Part shown: positions 11,900-20,544 of the stretch, one piece after another
How positions within the stretch are numbered: the stretch's first letter is position 1
Layout: every line of letters begins with the position of its first letter
Assembly (NCBI GenBank): GCA_001414345.1
Contig: LLCB01000100.1
Span: forward strand, 1-64,000
DNA length: 64,000 nt
Direction of reading: 5' to 3'
Origin: Hymenoscyphus infarciens
Lineage: Eukaryota > Ascomycota > Leotiomycetes > Helotiales > Helotiaceae
The notes under the pieces: model-generated
What the model was told of the DNA's origin: nothing
Seen by the model: the letters and a program-made list of their open reading frames with translations, nothing else
Databases searched by the model: none
Made by a program: the position numbers and the translations under genes

Positions 11900-12376
11900 A
11901 TGACTCCGAGACAATTCATATGGGAAGAAGGGGATGAACGACGATGGGTAGACTTCGAGAAAGCACTTCTCATGTCAGCGTTCTCATTCATGACCCTTCC
12001 AGATGGTACTACTCTAGGGTGGAACTGGGTTGCTGAATGGATGACAGACGAGTTTAAACGACGCTGTATTCCACCCCTGCGCGAGTTTCATGGTGCACTA
12101 TTACGAAACTTCCTAAGCAGACACAAAGAAGCTCTCGTCCAAGAGTGGGGCACGGACGGCTTTTTAGCAAATTCGTTTATTCAGAATGCTGATACGATGC
12201 ATGCTCAACAAAATCCGAGAGCTCCTGCCCCACGGCTAAACGCATTGCTAGATCCAAATCATCCTACAAATCGTGCAATGCGAGCTCCACGCCTACAGCA
12301 AGATCTTTATCGACCCGCTCGCGAGGTGAATGATGAGCTAGTGGAGTTAGCGCTATCTCCACCTCCAAATCCCTAG
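11900..12376 (+). CDS. Tandem-family protein 1, one FEKALLM/W-x-W domain
   Basis: 158 aa, intronless, with start context CAAGATG. Residues about 16-95 carry the domain shared by five genes here: W-x2-FEKALLM, a PDG turn, W-x-WVAEWM-x2-EF-x-RR, then LSRHKEALVQEWG and a YIQN-like FIQN. The third position of RRG is Cys here. The tail is Pro/Arg-rich and ends in NDELVELALSPPP, a version of the motif DEPVE-x-ALTP seen in its neighbours. There is no signal peptide or membrane segment. The three helical stretches with spaced tryptophans recall Myb/SANT modules, which would suggest DNA or chromatin binding, but that is inference from pattern alone. I do not recognise the family. Nearest relatives are the genes at 13378, 15835, 17117 and 17847. 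Confidence 0.75.
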   Translation: MTPRQFIWEEGDERRWVDFEKALLMSAFSFMTLPDGTTLGWNWVAEWMTDEFKRRCIPPLREFHGALLRNFLSRHKEALVQEWGTDGFLANSFIQNADTMHAQQNPRAPAPRLNALLDPNHPTNRAMRAPRLQQDLYRPAREVNDELVELALSPPPNP

Positions 12377-12403
12377 TTTATACACCAGGTGACCTCCTAG
12401 TGG

Positions 12404-12472
12404 CCAGATCCTCGATAGCCAACTGCTCCTAAGGATGACGGTGAGCTAGTGGAGGTAGCTCTAACTCCCTAG
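12404..12472 (+). pseudogene. Relic of a second family C-terminus
   Basis: Twenty-eight bases after the stop of the 11900 gene, a 23-codon segment (including its stop) reads PDPR-stop-PTAPKDDGELVEVALTP-stop. It aligns with the end of the 13378 gene (PDPRQPPAPEDDDEPVEAAL) and has TAG in place of Gln. It is either the old end of the 11900 gene after a duplication or what remains of a lost neighbour. Confidence 0.6.
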
Positions 12473-13145
12473 CGTTAGAAGCTGAACCGGAAAAGAGGCA
12501 ACTCCCTTTTTCTTTTCTCTTTTGTATCCCTTTTCGTTTTCCTTTGTTCATGTTTTGCATTTAAAGAGGTTTAGCCCTCTTTTTTTCGCTTATCATCAGA
12601 CTAAAAAGGTCTCCCCCCTTACTCTTGTTCTAAATCACAATTATTCATATATATCTCTAATTCTAAATTCTACTTGATTGTTAACTTTTACTTGCCTTCT
12701 CTTTTGAATTGAAATCCTGTTAATTCTTTATTTTGTTCTCTATATATTATATTATTAATTCCAAAATGATTCTTACGTTGAATTACAGTTACGTATAGAA
12801 AAGAGGATGAAAAGGATTTTGTATACAGGTTGAATCAGAAAAGGAAAACGTACTTCTTAGTGTAAAATTAGGAAAAGGAGATGAATGAATTCGTATACGT
12901 GACCATCCCAAAGGTTGTCTATGAGAACTATGAATTCTTTAGTTGCATCCTCTGTCAAAGTGAAATCAGCCTATTCACAGGGATAGAAAGCTAATTGAGG
13001 AACTTAGACCATCTGTTTTAATGGGCTTGGAAATAGCAATAAGATGATATATGCGTTTCTCTCCCAGAACAAAATATTGTGGATATTTCTTTATCGTTCC
13101 AAGCACTTTCTTTACTATCCTCCCTGTACAATGAGACATTGAAAT
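12473..13145. other. Spacer between family genes 1 and 2
   Basis: AT-rich, with no supported gene. The distal part (about 13070-13145: ATATTGTGGATATTTC, then TATCCTCCCTGTACAATGAG) is repeated before the 17117 gene at about 16880-16950, so the duplicated unit reaches at least this far upstream. Confidence 0.5.
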
Positions 13146-13147
13146 TC

Positions 13148-13300
13148 GAGACAAAGGGGTTGGGGTTTAACGCTTAATCTTGTAGTCATTGTTTTCAAAA
13201 GGATGTTGTTGTTTATTCATATACATACGTATTATTTTGTTTGTTTTTTTATCAAAAATAACTGAATATCTGTGTTTATATAAATGGATGGCTGTGAACC
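13148..13300 (+). promoter_or_regulatory. Shared upstream block of the tandem family (gene 2)
   Basis: GAGACAAAG at 13148, a TGTTGTTG tract near 13204 and a TATA-like TGTTTATATAAATGGATGG at 13273, about 100 bp before the ATG. After it comes GCTGTGAACCTC-TTTCTAATTTCTCA, matched before the 15835 gene and, more loosely, the 11900 gene. Confidence 0.55.
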
Positions 13301-13377
13301 TCTTTCTAATTTCTCACAACAACTTTTGTTCTCAAACCATCACCTAAATTACAAATTCACAACTCAATTACCACAAT

Positions 13378-14115
13378 ATGCAGACACAACCCACGGGACG
13401 GAGATTTAGAGCCTGGAGCGAGGTTGAGAGGGCTATTCTAATGCTAGGGTACTCACAGAGAACCCTTCCGGATGGTTCAATAATACCCTGGAGCTCGATG
13501 GCCGGGTGGATGACTGCGGAGTTCACGCGTCGCGGTCTTCAACCTCCTCGTAATTACTACACCCACGGCCTGCTATCGAACTATGTCCGTCGACATAGGG
13601 ATGAGCTTATTGAAGCTTGGGGGGAGGAAGGCGTTCGATCGAGGGCGTACCTCTCTCTTCAGTTTGTTGCAGCGAATCCTGGACAACCAGACCCTCCGCC
13701 AAATGAAAACCTTCTACCAAACCAGATGGAGGTTCCAAATCAAATGGCAGACAATGCACCAGACCCTACACCATGGAACGAATTCGAAAAAGCTCTTCTA
13801 ATAGTAGCCACCTCACTGCAGCCAGATGGTACGACTGAGAGCTGGGAATGGGCTGCTTCCTGGATGAATGCAGAGTTCGCTCGTCGTGGTCTTCTGCGGT
13901 TTCGTGACTATAATGCACAAGTACTCTCAGATTATTATGGCAGACATAGGGAGATTTTGGCACAATGGGGTACCATAGATACTGCACAAGCATATATTCA
14001 GAACGTTGATGCGACGTGGGCTCAAATTGACCCAGGGGCTCCAGATCCTCGACAACCACCTGCTCCTGAAGATGATGATGAGCCAGTGGAGGCAGCGCTA
14101 TCCCCTTGGCCTTAG
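13378..14115 (+). CDS. Tandem-family protein 2, two copies of the domain
   Basis: 245 aa, intronless. The first domain (about residues 12-95) reads AWSEVERAILM, LPDG, WSSMAGWMTAEFTRRGLQ, YVRRHRDELIEAWGEEG. The second (about 136-212) reads WNEFEKALLIVA, QPDGTTESWEWAASWMNAEF, RRGLLRFRDY, YYGRHREILAQWG, YIQNVDATWAQIDPGAPDP. A linker of about 35 residues (Pro/Asn-rich) joins them. The second domain is much closer to the 15835 gene than to the first domain, so the gene looks like a fusion of two family members. It ends in DDDEPVEAALSPWP, the family tail. No signal peptide. Function unknown; the doubled domain would suit two-site or dimeric binding, which is inference. Confidence 0.8.
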   Translation: MQTQPTGRRFRAWSEVERAILMLGYSQRTLPDGSIIPWSSMAGWMTAEFTRRGLQPPRNYYTHGLLSNYVRRHRDELIEAWGEEGVRSRAYLSLQFVAANPGQPDPPPNENLLPNQMEVPNQMADNAPDPTPWNEFEKALLIVATSLQPDGTTESWEWAASWMNAEFARRGLLRFRDYNAQVLSDYYGRHREILAQWGTIDTAQAYIQNVDATWAQIDPGAPDPRQPPAPEDDDEPVEAALSPWP

Positions 14116-14664
14116 AAAGTTAGTAAGTTACTTCTCTCACCTCTCTTTTCCTGGCTGTTATAACTCTCAGGACTAGGAAACGTCTCTCAATTTCCCCCAC
14201 CTTCCTTCTCAATATGCATGAAGCAAATTGCGATAAACTTCACTTCCCCTCTTAATTAAAAGGTTTTTCCAAAATTTCACCTGCGTTCTGCCTATACTCC
14301 AAAATTCTTCCTGACCTTCATTTCCGTGTTTTCCCATGAAACAAAGACATTTTTGCCAATGCTTTTTTTGTTGAATTTCCAAGTCTTTGACATCCTTAAT
14401 TACCAGCCGTTTACTCAAATTAAGTCGTAGCAGGAAATAAGAACGAATTGCTTCAAATAATATTCCTGGTGAGATTTCTTCTCTAAAATATGCTGTGTTA
14501 GAAGTCCTCGCACAATTAACTTTATTATTCTATGAGACACCAAAGCCGAAGATATTAAGCTGTGTGTATAATTCTTTCGCTTGTCTTATAGACGTTAACA
14601 CGATAATTTGAGAAGACCCAGACACTAGCTCGTAATAGGTAGTAAAAACCCAGGGTCGTACCTG
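14116..14664. other. Spacer between gene 2 and the MITE
   Basis: No supported gene. Only short chance ORFs occur on either strand, and nothing else is recognised. Confidence 0.4.
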
Positions 14665-14672
14665 TATATCAC

Positions 14673-15282
14673 CAGCGTTTTCATTCTCCTAGCCTACTAA
14701 ACACGCCTTCCTAAGCTAATTTAGTTATCCTTCTCCTAGCCTCACTTTTTACCCTCGCCCTCCTCCTTCTAGCTAATTAAATCGCTTAGTTCTCCTTTCC
14801 TATCCTAGTCTAAAGAGTGTTTAAAGCCTTCCTAGGCCTAGTAGACAAGTAGGCTAGGTAAGGCGTTTATTCTATAGTTTAATAAATTAAGAGGTAGTTA
14901 ATTACTAGCTATAGATCGTTTATAATCTCCTCTTCTCTAGAACCTTCGACGGAGATAAGCCCTCGTACTCTCTCCGCTCTAAACTAAATATAATCGCATA
15001 GCTGCTATACTATACTAAATGTCTATATACTCTATATTTAGTTCTAGAGAGAGAGGAGAGTATTAAATTTATCGATCCTAGCTTAGCCTACGTTCTCCTT
15101 CCTTAGCTATCTAACCTTTTTACTTCTCCTGCCTTATCCTATCCTCTCTCTTAAGTCTCGCCTAGCCACGCCACTTCTACTAAATCTGGCTACTAGCCTT
15201 TCTTTGCCTAGCCTAGAAGGGGTAGTTAGCCTAGATTAGCTAGTACTTAGACTAAGGAGAGGCTAGGAGAATGAAAACCCTC
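14673..15282. mobile_element. hAT-like MITE (copy 2)
   Basis: A 610-bp non-coding element flanked by a perfect 8-bp duplication TATATCAC (14665-14672 and 15283-15290). The left end is CAGCGTTTTCATTCTCCTAG; the right end is its reverse complement with two mismatches in the outer five bases (GAGGGTTTTCATTCTCC). The interior is rich in CCTAGCCT and CCTATCCTAG words, like the 10957 element. It sits between two members of the gene array, so it entered after that duplication or moved with it. Confidence 0.8.
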
Positions 15283-15623
15283 TATATCACTTTCGTTATT
15301 TCAACTTTCTAGGGTAATTTAATACTCGGGGAGATTTTTAGAATATTAGCCTAGATGTTTAAGAACAATAAACCTCGATTAACCCAACTCTCAGGGTTAC
15401 TCACCGTGAGTCAATTAAGAGAGTTCGGACAACGAGAACAAGGTAACTATTTACTGCCGCGGTTGTTGTCCGCCAGGAGATTGGCGAGCTATTCGATAGC
15501 AAGCCAAACATTTGATTCGCTTGTGTATTAAAGCTGCCTCTTAGCTCTATGAAGACTCTTTTAATTCTTGCTATCGCCTGGATCTCAACACAAGGTTGTT
15601 TTTCCATAGAATCCACTGCAAAT

Positions 15624-15757
15624 CGAGACAAACAGACTTGGTTTTAAGGCACGATATATTGTACTTGTTGTTTTGAGAAACATAGTATTGTTCACGCTTA
15701 TTTGTCTTCTACTAAAAACAACCAAATATCGATGTCTATATATGTGGCTGTAAATCT
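15624..15757 (+). promoter_or_regulatory. Shared upstream block of the tandem family (gene 3)
   Basis: CGAGACAAA at 15624, TTGTTGTTTTGAGAAACA near 15665 and a TATA-like TGTCTATATATGTGGCTGT at 15733, about 100 bp before the ATG. TAAATCTCTCTCAATTTCCC follows. The order and spacing match the blocks before 13378 and 11900. Confidence 0.55.
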
Positions 15758-15834
15758 CTCTCAATTTCCCAAATGATAACTTCTTTTCTCACACCATTAT
15801 CTACATTACACAGTTACAATCCAAGCACGACAAG

Positions 15835-16212
15835 ATGCAGAGAAGAACTATGGCACGCTGGAGCGACTTCGAAAAAGCTCTTCTGATGGTAGCCATCGCG
15901 CTGAGGACAGGGCCAGATGGTAGGACTAAAAGTTGGGATTGGGCGGCTTCTTGGATGAACGCAGAGATCATTCGTCGTGGTCTTCTGCCGTTTCGTGACT
16001 ATACAAGTCGACAGCTCTCATCTTACTACAATTTGAATAGGGAGGCCTTAGTTGCCCAGTGGGGTAATGATCCCGCTACACCGCAAGCCTATATTGATAA
16101 CACTGATGCGACGTGGGCTCAAATAGACCCTGGGGCTCCAGCTCTTGAACAGCCAGCTCCTCAGCCAGCTCCTGTGGAGGATGAGCCAGTTGAGGGAGCT
16201 CTGACTCCCTAG
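15835..16212 (+). CDS. Tandem-family protein 3, minimal single-domain form
   Basis: 125 aa, intronless, start context CAAGATG; a second ATG six codons in is also possible. The domain spans residues 6-100: MARWSDFEKALLMVAIAL, GPDG, WDWAASWMNAEIIRRGLL, RDY, YYNLNREALVAQWG, AYIDNTDATWAQIDPGAP. The tail is a Pro/Ala/Gln repeat ending EDEPVEGALTP. It is the shortest clean copy and the best query for the family. It is closest to the second domain of the 13378 protein, including the stretch around DATWAQIDPGAP. No signal peptide or transmembrane segment. Function unknown. Confidence 0.8.
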   Translation: MQRRTMARWSDFEKALLMVAIALRTGPDGRTKSWDWAASWMNAEIIRRGLLPFRDYTSRQLSSYYNLNREALVAQWGNDPATPQAYIDNTDATWAQIDPGAPALEQPAPQPAPVEDEPVEGALTP

Positions 16213-17116
16213 AAAAGGCTTGAGTAACTTTTCCTTTTAATCCCCCTTTTTTCAATTACCGCGAAAAAAGAGTTAATTATCAGGCCAGATGGCCTTCTAC
16301 CCTTCCCTCCCCTTCTTTCCTAATTTAAACCACTATCATCTTTCAAGAACATGTGTTTATACTTGTCTAATTCAAGATTTACCGTGATAATTTGAACTGC
16401 AACTAATCTGGTTCTCTGTGTTTTTTTTAACTCGAGTATATACCTGCTTTCTATCTGCTTTATTTGTAACCTTTATAGGAACTCAATTCTGACGCAGTTA
16501 CTTGGATGCAATTACATGATATATCAATGGCAATGTTTAAATAGGGTCGCGATGAACATTGAAAGTGGCCGTAAGTATTTTAAGTTTGTACCTACCTACC
16601 TAACCCTCGTTGTTCTAACTTTTTAGGATAGACTAAGCCCTTGAAACAATTTAGGATTATTAGCCTGGATGTTTTGAAACTATCAAGTTACAAGTCTACA
16701 CTGGAAGTTTTTAACAACAAGTCAATCTATTTGCTGCCGCTCTTGAAAAGGCACGCAAGAAAGGATGTCGTAGGGTTTGCGTCCCGACATTTTCCCTGAG
16801 CTGGGGAAAGAAAAGCTTCACCATTTGTTTCACTGCGCCTCAGGAAAACCTGTAGATATACTTTCCTTTCTAGAAACAAAATTATGGCGATTTCTTTGTC
16901 TTTCGTTTTTATCCTCCCTGTACAATAAAACATTGGTGGATATATGACAAAGAGACACGAGGTTCCAAGTTCTATGTAGTGTTCACACTTCAGAAACAAT
17001 AGCATTATCCATCAATACCTTTACTCGAATTATTCCTTGAATTGTACACTCAACACACAACAACTTTGTCTCTTGAAGTTACAAACACGTCATCGACAAA
17101 CAAACAACTGATCAAA
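16213..17116. other. Spacer and presumed promoter of gene 4
   Basis: No supported gene. ATTAGCCTGGATGTTTTGAA near 16658 repeats a segment near 15343 before gene 3, and TTTTATCCTCCCTGTACAAT near 16907 repeats one near 13115 before gene 2. This shows that this region belongs to the duplicated unit. The reading frame open from 17042 upstream of gene 4 is better taken as 5' leader. Confidence 0.45.
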
Positions 17117-17512
17117 ATGTCTTCGCTATCGTACTGGATATGGAACCCTTTCGAGCAAGCGCTCCTAATGGCTTACTACCCAATGTTGTACTCACCCGAC
17201 CGACAAACACCTCTGAGTTGGACTTGGGTAAGTGCACGCATAAACGATGCAATCAACCATCGATTCCTTAAACACAATCGTGACTTGACCTCTACAGTTA
17301 TCCGAAACTGTATGTCTGACAACCGGGAACGGTTAGTCAGATTGTGGGGCGAGGATGGCGTTAAGGCGGGTTGGTATTTAGAGCAGGTAGATCGTCGTCT
17401 TTCTATTCTGAATCACAACAGAACGTACGAGACTCCCCTAATTTCTCAGGATGTTGTAGCTTTCAACGTTGAGCTTCACGCAAGATTGCACAGTGCCCTT
17501 CCCGATCGCTGA
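17117..17512 (+). CDS. Tandem-family protein 4, diverged copy
   Basis: 131 aa from the ATG at 17117 (context CAAAATG). I chose it over the in-frame ATG at 17042 because the extra 25 residues have no counterpart in the family and the other genes start just before the domain. The domain reads WNPFEQALLMAYYPMLYSPD, LSWTWVSARINDAINHRFL, CMSDNRERLVRLWGEDG, WYLEQVDRRLSIL. The otherwise conserved WM and RRG positions are lost (ARI, HRF), so this member is the most diverged or under relaxed constraint. The tail lacks the DEPVE-ALTP motif. Function unknown. Confidence 0.7.
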   Translation: MSSLSYWIWNPFEQALLMAYYPMLYSPDRQTPLSWTWVSARINDAINHRFLKHNRDLTSTVIRNCMSDNRERLVRLWGEDGVKAGWYLEQVDRRLSILNHNRTYETPLISQDVVAFNVELHARLHSALPDR

Positions 17513-17846
17513 TCGGATTCGTACTCAATCGTGTGGTGAGTTCGTCTCTAAATTTAATGGAAGTTTCAATGTTTGTACTTTCGCTTTCATCTCCTCCCAT
17601 AAACACCTTTGAAAGATACCTTTCCATTGTTGTTAACCCTGTTTCTTCTGAATTTCGCGCTTATCATCTCGTTAAACATTGTCCCCAAGTAGACAGTGAC
17701 TCGAGGCTTTCCGTTGTTCAAACAATATCAACAAACCTAATAACCTAGAGATAAATTTCCTCAGAAAACCTCTCCTTTGTCCCCATACTCTCTAACCACC
17801 TTTCCCCTAACCATACCCAAAACCGTACAATCCAAAAACCGCAAAA
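17513..17846. other. Spacer between genes 4 and 5
   Basis: No gene is supported in either strand. It is probably the 3' flank of gene 4 and the promoter of gene 5. The upstream blocks seen before genes 1-3 are not recognisable here. Confidence 0.4.
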
Positions 17847-18230
17847 ATGCCCGGACGAGGTCTCTCTTGGAATGATTTCGAAAAGGCCCTCCTAATGTCT
17901 CAGTTCCCCGCCATGTACTCCCACAGTCGACAAGAAGCTGTAACATGGTCATGGATAGCCGAATGGATGCACACAGAGATAGCCCGTCGTGGCCTCGAAC
18001 AACGCCGAATTCTAAATAACGTAAGTTTACGTCGTTATATGTCTTTGCATAGAACGGATCTAATTGATGTTTGGGGTGAGGATGGTCGTAAAGCGGACCG
18101 ATACATCCAGGCTTTTGATGGGATTCTTGCAGTGGTGAATGCTAGCGGCAGCGCTGGTAGCATTTCACAAGTTGATGTAAGTTTTTCTGTCGAGGACTTG
18201 GTTGAAGAGTTGGTCACAGAGCAAGCCTAG
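17847..18230 (+). CDS. Tandem-family protein 5, one domain
   Basis: 127 aa, intronless, start context AAAAATG. The domain (residues 6-95) reads SWNDFEKALLMSQFPAMYS, VTWSWIAEWMHTEIARRGL, RYMSLHRTDLIDVWGEDG, DRYIQAFDGIL. It shares WGEDG-x-KA and the MYS stretch with gene 4, so genes 4 and 5 form one subgroup and genes 2 and 3 another. The annotated end is VEELVTEQA, but the next codons after the TAG still resemble the family tail (see 18231-18269), so the protein may have been shortened by a nonsense mutation. Function unknown. Confidence 0.75.
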   Translation: MPGRGLSWNDFEKALLMSQFPAMYSHSRQEAVTWSWIAEWMHTEIARRGLEQRRILNNVSLRRYMSLHRTDLIDVWGEDGRKADRYIQAFDGILAVVNASGSAGSISQVDVSFSVEDLVEELVTEQA

Positions 18231-18269
18231 CCAGGAGTAGAGTAGGTTGAGCTAACTCCCCTTCAATAA
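18231..18269 (+). pseudogene. Decayed C-terminal tail after gene 5
   Basis: In frame with the gene, the codons after its TAG read PGVE-stop-VELTPLQ-stop. This fits the family ending PVE-x-ALTP, with TAG at two places where CAG is expected. C-to-T changes alone would explain both. Confidence 0.45.
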
Positions 18270-18688
18270 ACCAAAGGTATTTACCGTCCTTTCTACCCCA
18301 GCCCCACTTAATACACACCAATTTTGTCAACATAATGATTCTAGGGTGACTCCAAAATATGAATCAGCCCATTCTAACAAAAACAAACAAAAACCTGATG
18401 CCAATGGGCTATCATTCCAATGGGCTATCTCCCCGGTGTTCTCACCCTGCCGAGTGCACTGGACCTCTCCGGATTCCCGACAGACCGATGTCTTATTTCA
18501 GGATAAGAATTACAAAGGGGTGTGTGGGTACCCTTTGTGGGCCGGAGAACTCCCGAACGTAAGTGAAATGTGTGGGTGATTTTGGTGGTCAAATACTAGG
18601 AGGCCGGGTATCGTCGAGCCAAACCGAGGGTGATCCAAGGTTTCGAGAACATCCTAATCCACGAAATTATAATTCGAATCCCCTAATC
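18270..18688. other. Intergenic
   Basis: No supported gene. A 13-bp direct repeat, CCAATGGGCTATC, occurs twice near 18402 and 18418. Confidence 0.4.
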
Positions 18689-19590
18689 TCAGTTCAACAA
18701 ATCCATCCGGGATATATTTCCTCTTAACCAAGCTCTCACAACTTCAGCAAACAACCTCGGAGCCTGTCGATTCCAAGGATGTCTCATTTCCTTATGCGTA
18801 ACCGCAATCGTCTCCTCATTTTGCAGCTTCCCAATATCCCACGCTTAACAGCATCACTCGGATGGTCTTTCGAAGGTACAATCCCCCCTTGCCAGCTGCA
18901 ACGATAAGAGTCCGGGCAGGCCAGGAAGAAGGCCAAATATTTAAGATCATAGGTACCGCAATCTGACGGCACAGATCAAGTTGTGGGGGCGTTCCGCGTG
19001 GAATATCTGTGCCATCCATCAACCATTTAACAAGGGATCGGGGAATGATCTTTTGGATCTAGTGTTCAGCAAGTATAGCGTAAGGAGCGAAATTTGAAAG
19101 AGTCGACGGAGGATAGATTTCAAAGCCAGAGACAAAGACGTTGTCTATAAGTTTAGGATATTTGGAGGCCAAATTGATAGCTACATACGCACCCAAGCTA
19201 TGACCGATAATGTGTGCTTTCCCATTAATCGCATGAGTTTGAATTTAGCTGAGCTAGCAAACGCGATGAATATTCTACAGAAAATGGGGTTGAGCCTCTC
19301 AACTTTCCATGCCCTGGTAAGTCGGGTACGAGTAGATGGTAGGTGTTGAGGTGTGGTACAACAAGGTCCCAATCGAGTCCTGATACGAAGGCTCCCTGTA
19401 TGAGAACAAGCGTGGTGTTCAGAGATATATTGTAGGAAGTAAAAGGCAGTGATAAATCTTGAATGGTCTCCATTAAAGCTGCCCCAAGACTTTGCTTGAG
19501 ACATGAGGTGAGGTTGTGTAAGGAATTGGGATCTGCAGAGGTCAAAATAATAACATGTGAGGTGTGGCGTAGTGGGAATTGAGTCAGCAT
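18689..19590 (-). pseudogene. Alpha/beta hydrolase pseudogene
   Basis: Starting at 19590, one frame reads TTLVLIQGAF, GLDWDLVVPHL and YHLLVPDLPGHG, the first strands and oxyanion region of an alpha/beta hydrolase. A one-base insertion near 19235-19245 shifts the frame. Then follow HIIGHSLGAYVA (the nucleophile elbow GHSLG with its Ser) and NLASKYPKLID. An in-frame TAG comes after ILAEH (near 19065). Downstream the same frame gives RSLVKWLMDGTDIP, then two more frame changes (at the G run near 18885 and near 18840) before the C-terminal VTHKEMRHPWNRQAP with the likely catalytic His. With one stop and about three indels it is very unlikely to work. The substrate is unknown. It is a decayed single-copy gene rather than a RIP product. 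Confidence 0.75.
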
Positions 19591-20544
19591 GGCTTTGATA
19601 GACGCGTGTACTTATTAGGCTGCAACAACGAGAAGATGAGGCTAGAAAGCCCAATTCAAACATAACCACAACTTACGATACTAAAGTCAAATGAAAAATG
19701 GAGACGGGTGGAGAAAGGTCAAAAATGGAATAAATGGCAATATGGAATTTAAGTAGAATATAAAGCTCAAAGTAAAAGCTCTTAGCAAAGGGTGTGTCTT
19801 GTTGTATGATGAAAACATACCATGGATCTATTGGCGAAGTCTAGGTTGGAGAAAATAGCTGGCCTCTGAGCACAACCGCTTTCGTAAGTGATGTGCGGAA
19901 AGGTTTGGTAAAACTAGCTTCATTCTCCGAGGAGATTTAGAAGAATCGGGAAACTGGTTTCTCAATTCTTCTAAGTGCTTTTATACAATAGTTGAACGTG
20001 TGTAAGTTTCTAAGATAATGGATGAAGGGGTGTACGCAGAGAAAATTTCGGAGTTCTTACTGTGTTGAGACCAATATATTTTGAAAATGTGATTGCTAGA
20101 ATTTGAGTTTATATCAGCCAGCCATAACACTTGACAAGGTTTCCAGAATAGTCAATAATAACCCAATAACAAAGCAAAGGAAGAAGGAAGCCCTGAAAGA
20201 GGAGACGAATGATCAAGCTAATAGCAAGTCAGAAAGGGTGCAAAAGAGATGGGATGCCGCCTTCTTCCTGCTTTGATTCAATTCAATTCTCACGTGAGAA
20301 GTATTCTGCCCATCACTCTGTAAGCCTATTTTGAATTATCATTCAGATTGGATATAGATCGAGTACCCACTCTGGTGCTGATTGATATGTGAAAGGGTAT
20401 TGAGACCACCATAAAATGCCGCTTGGCCGGATCCCAGTATTATGATATATTCTGTGCGTGCGCTGGCGCGGATACACACCTGGGAATATACATCTTCCAT
20501 TGGAAACATTGTTGATACAGTCAAATATACAGTCCATCCTTCCA
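19591..20544. other. Intergenic, including the former promoter of the hydrolase
   Basis: No supported gene; short overlapping ORFs only. The part next to 20545 would hold the 3' end of the bL28m transcript. Confidence 0.4.

Noticed and set aside
18661..18700. tRNA T-loop-like words (TTCGAATCC type)
   Set aside because: No matching acceptor, D or anticodon arms around them; no tRNA was found anywhere in the window.
19181..19669. 162-codon - strand frame over the hydrolase
   Set aside because: Alternative frame of the same DNA; the hydrolase motifs lie in the other frames.
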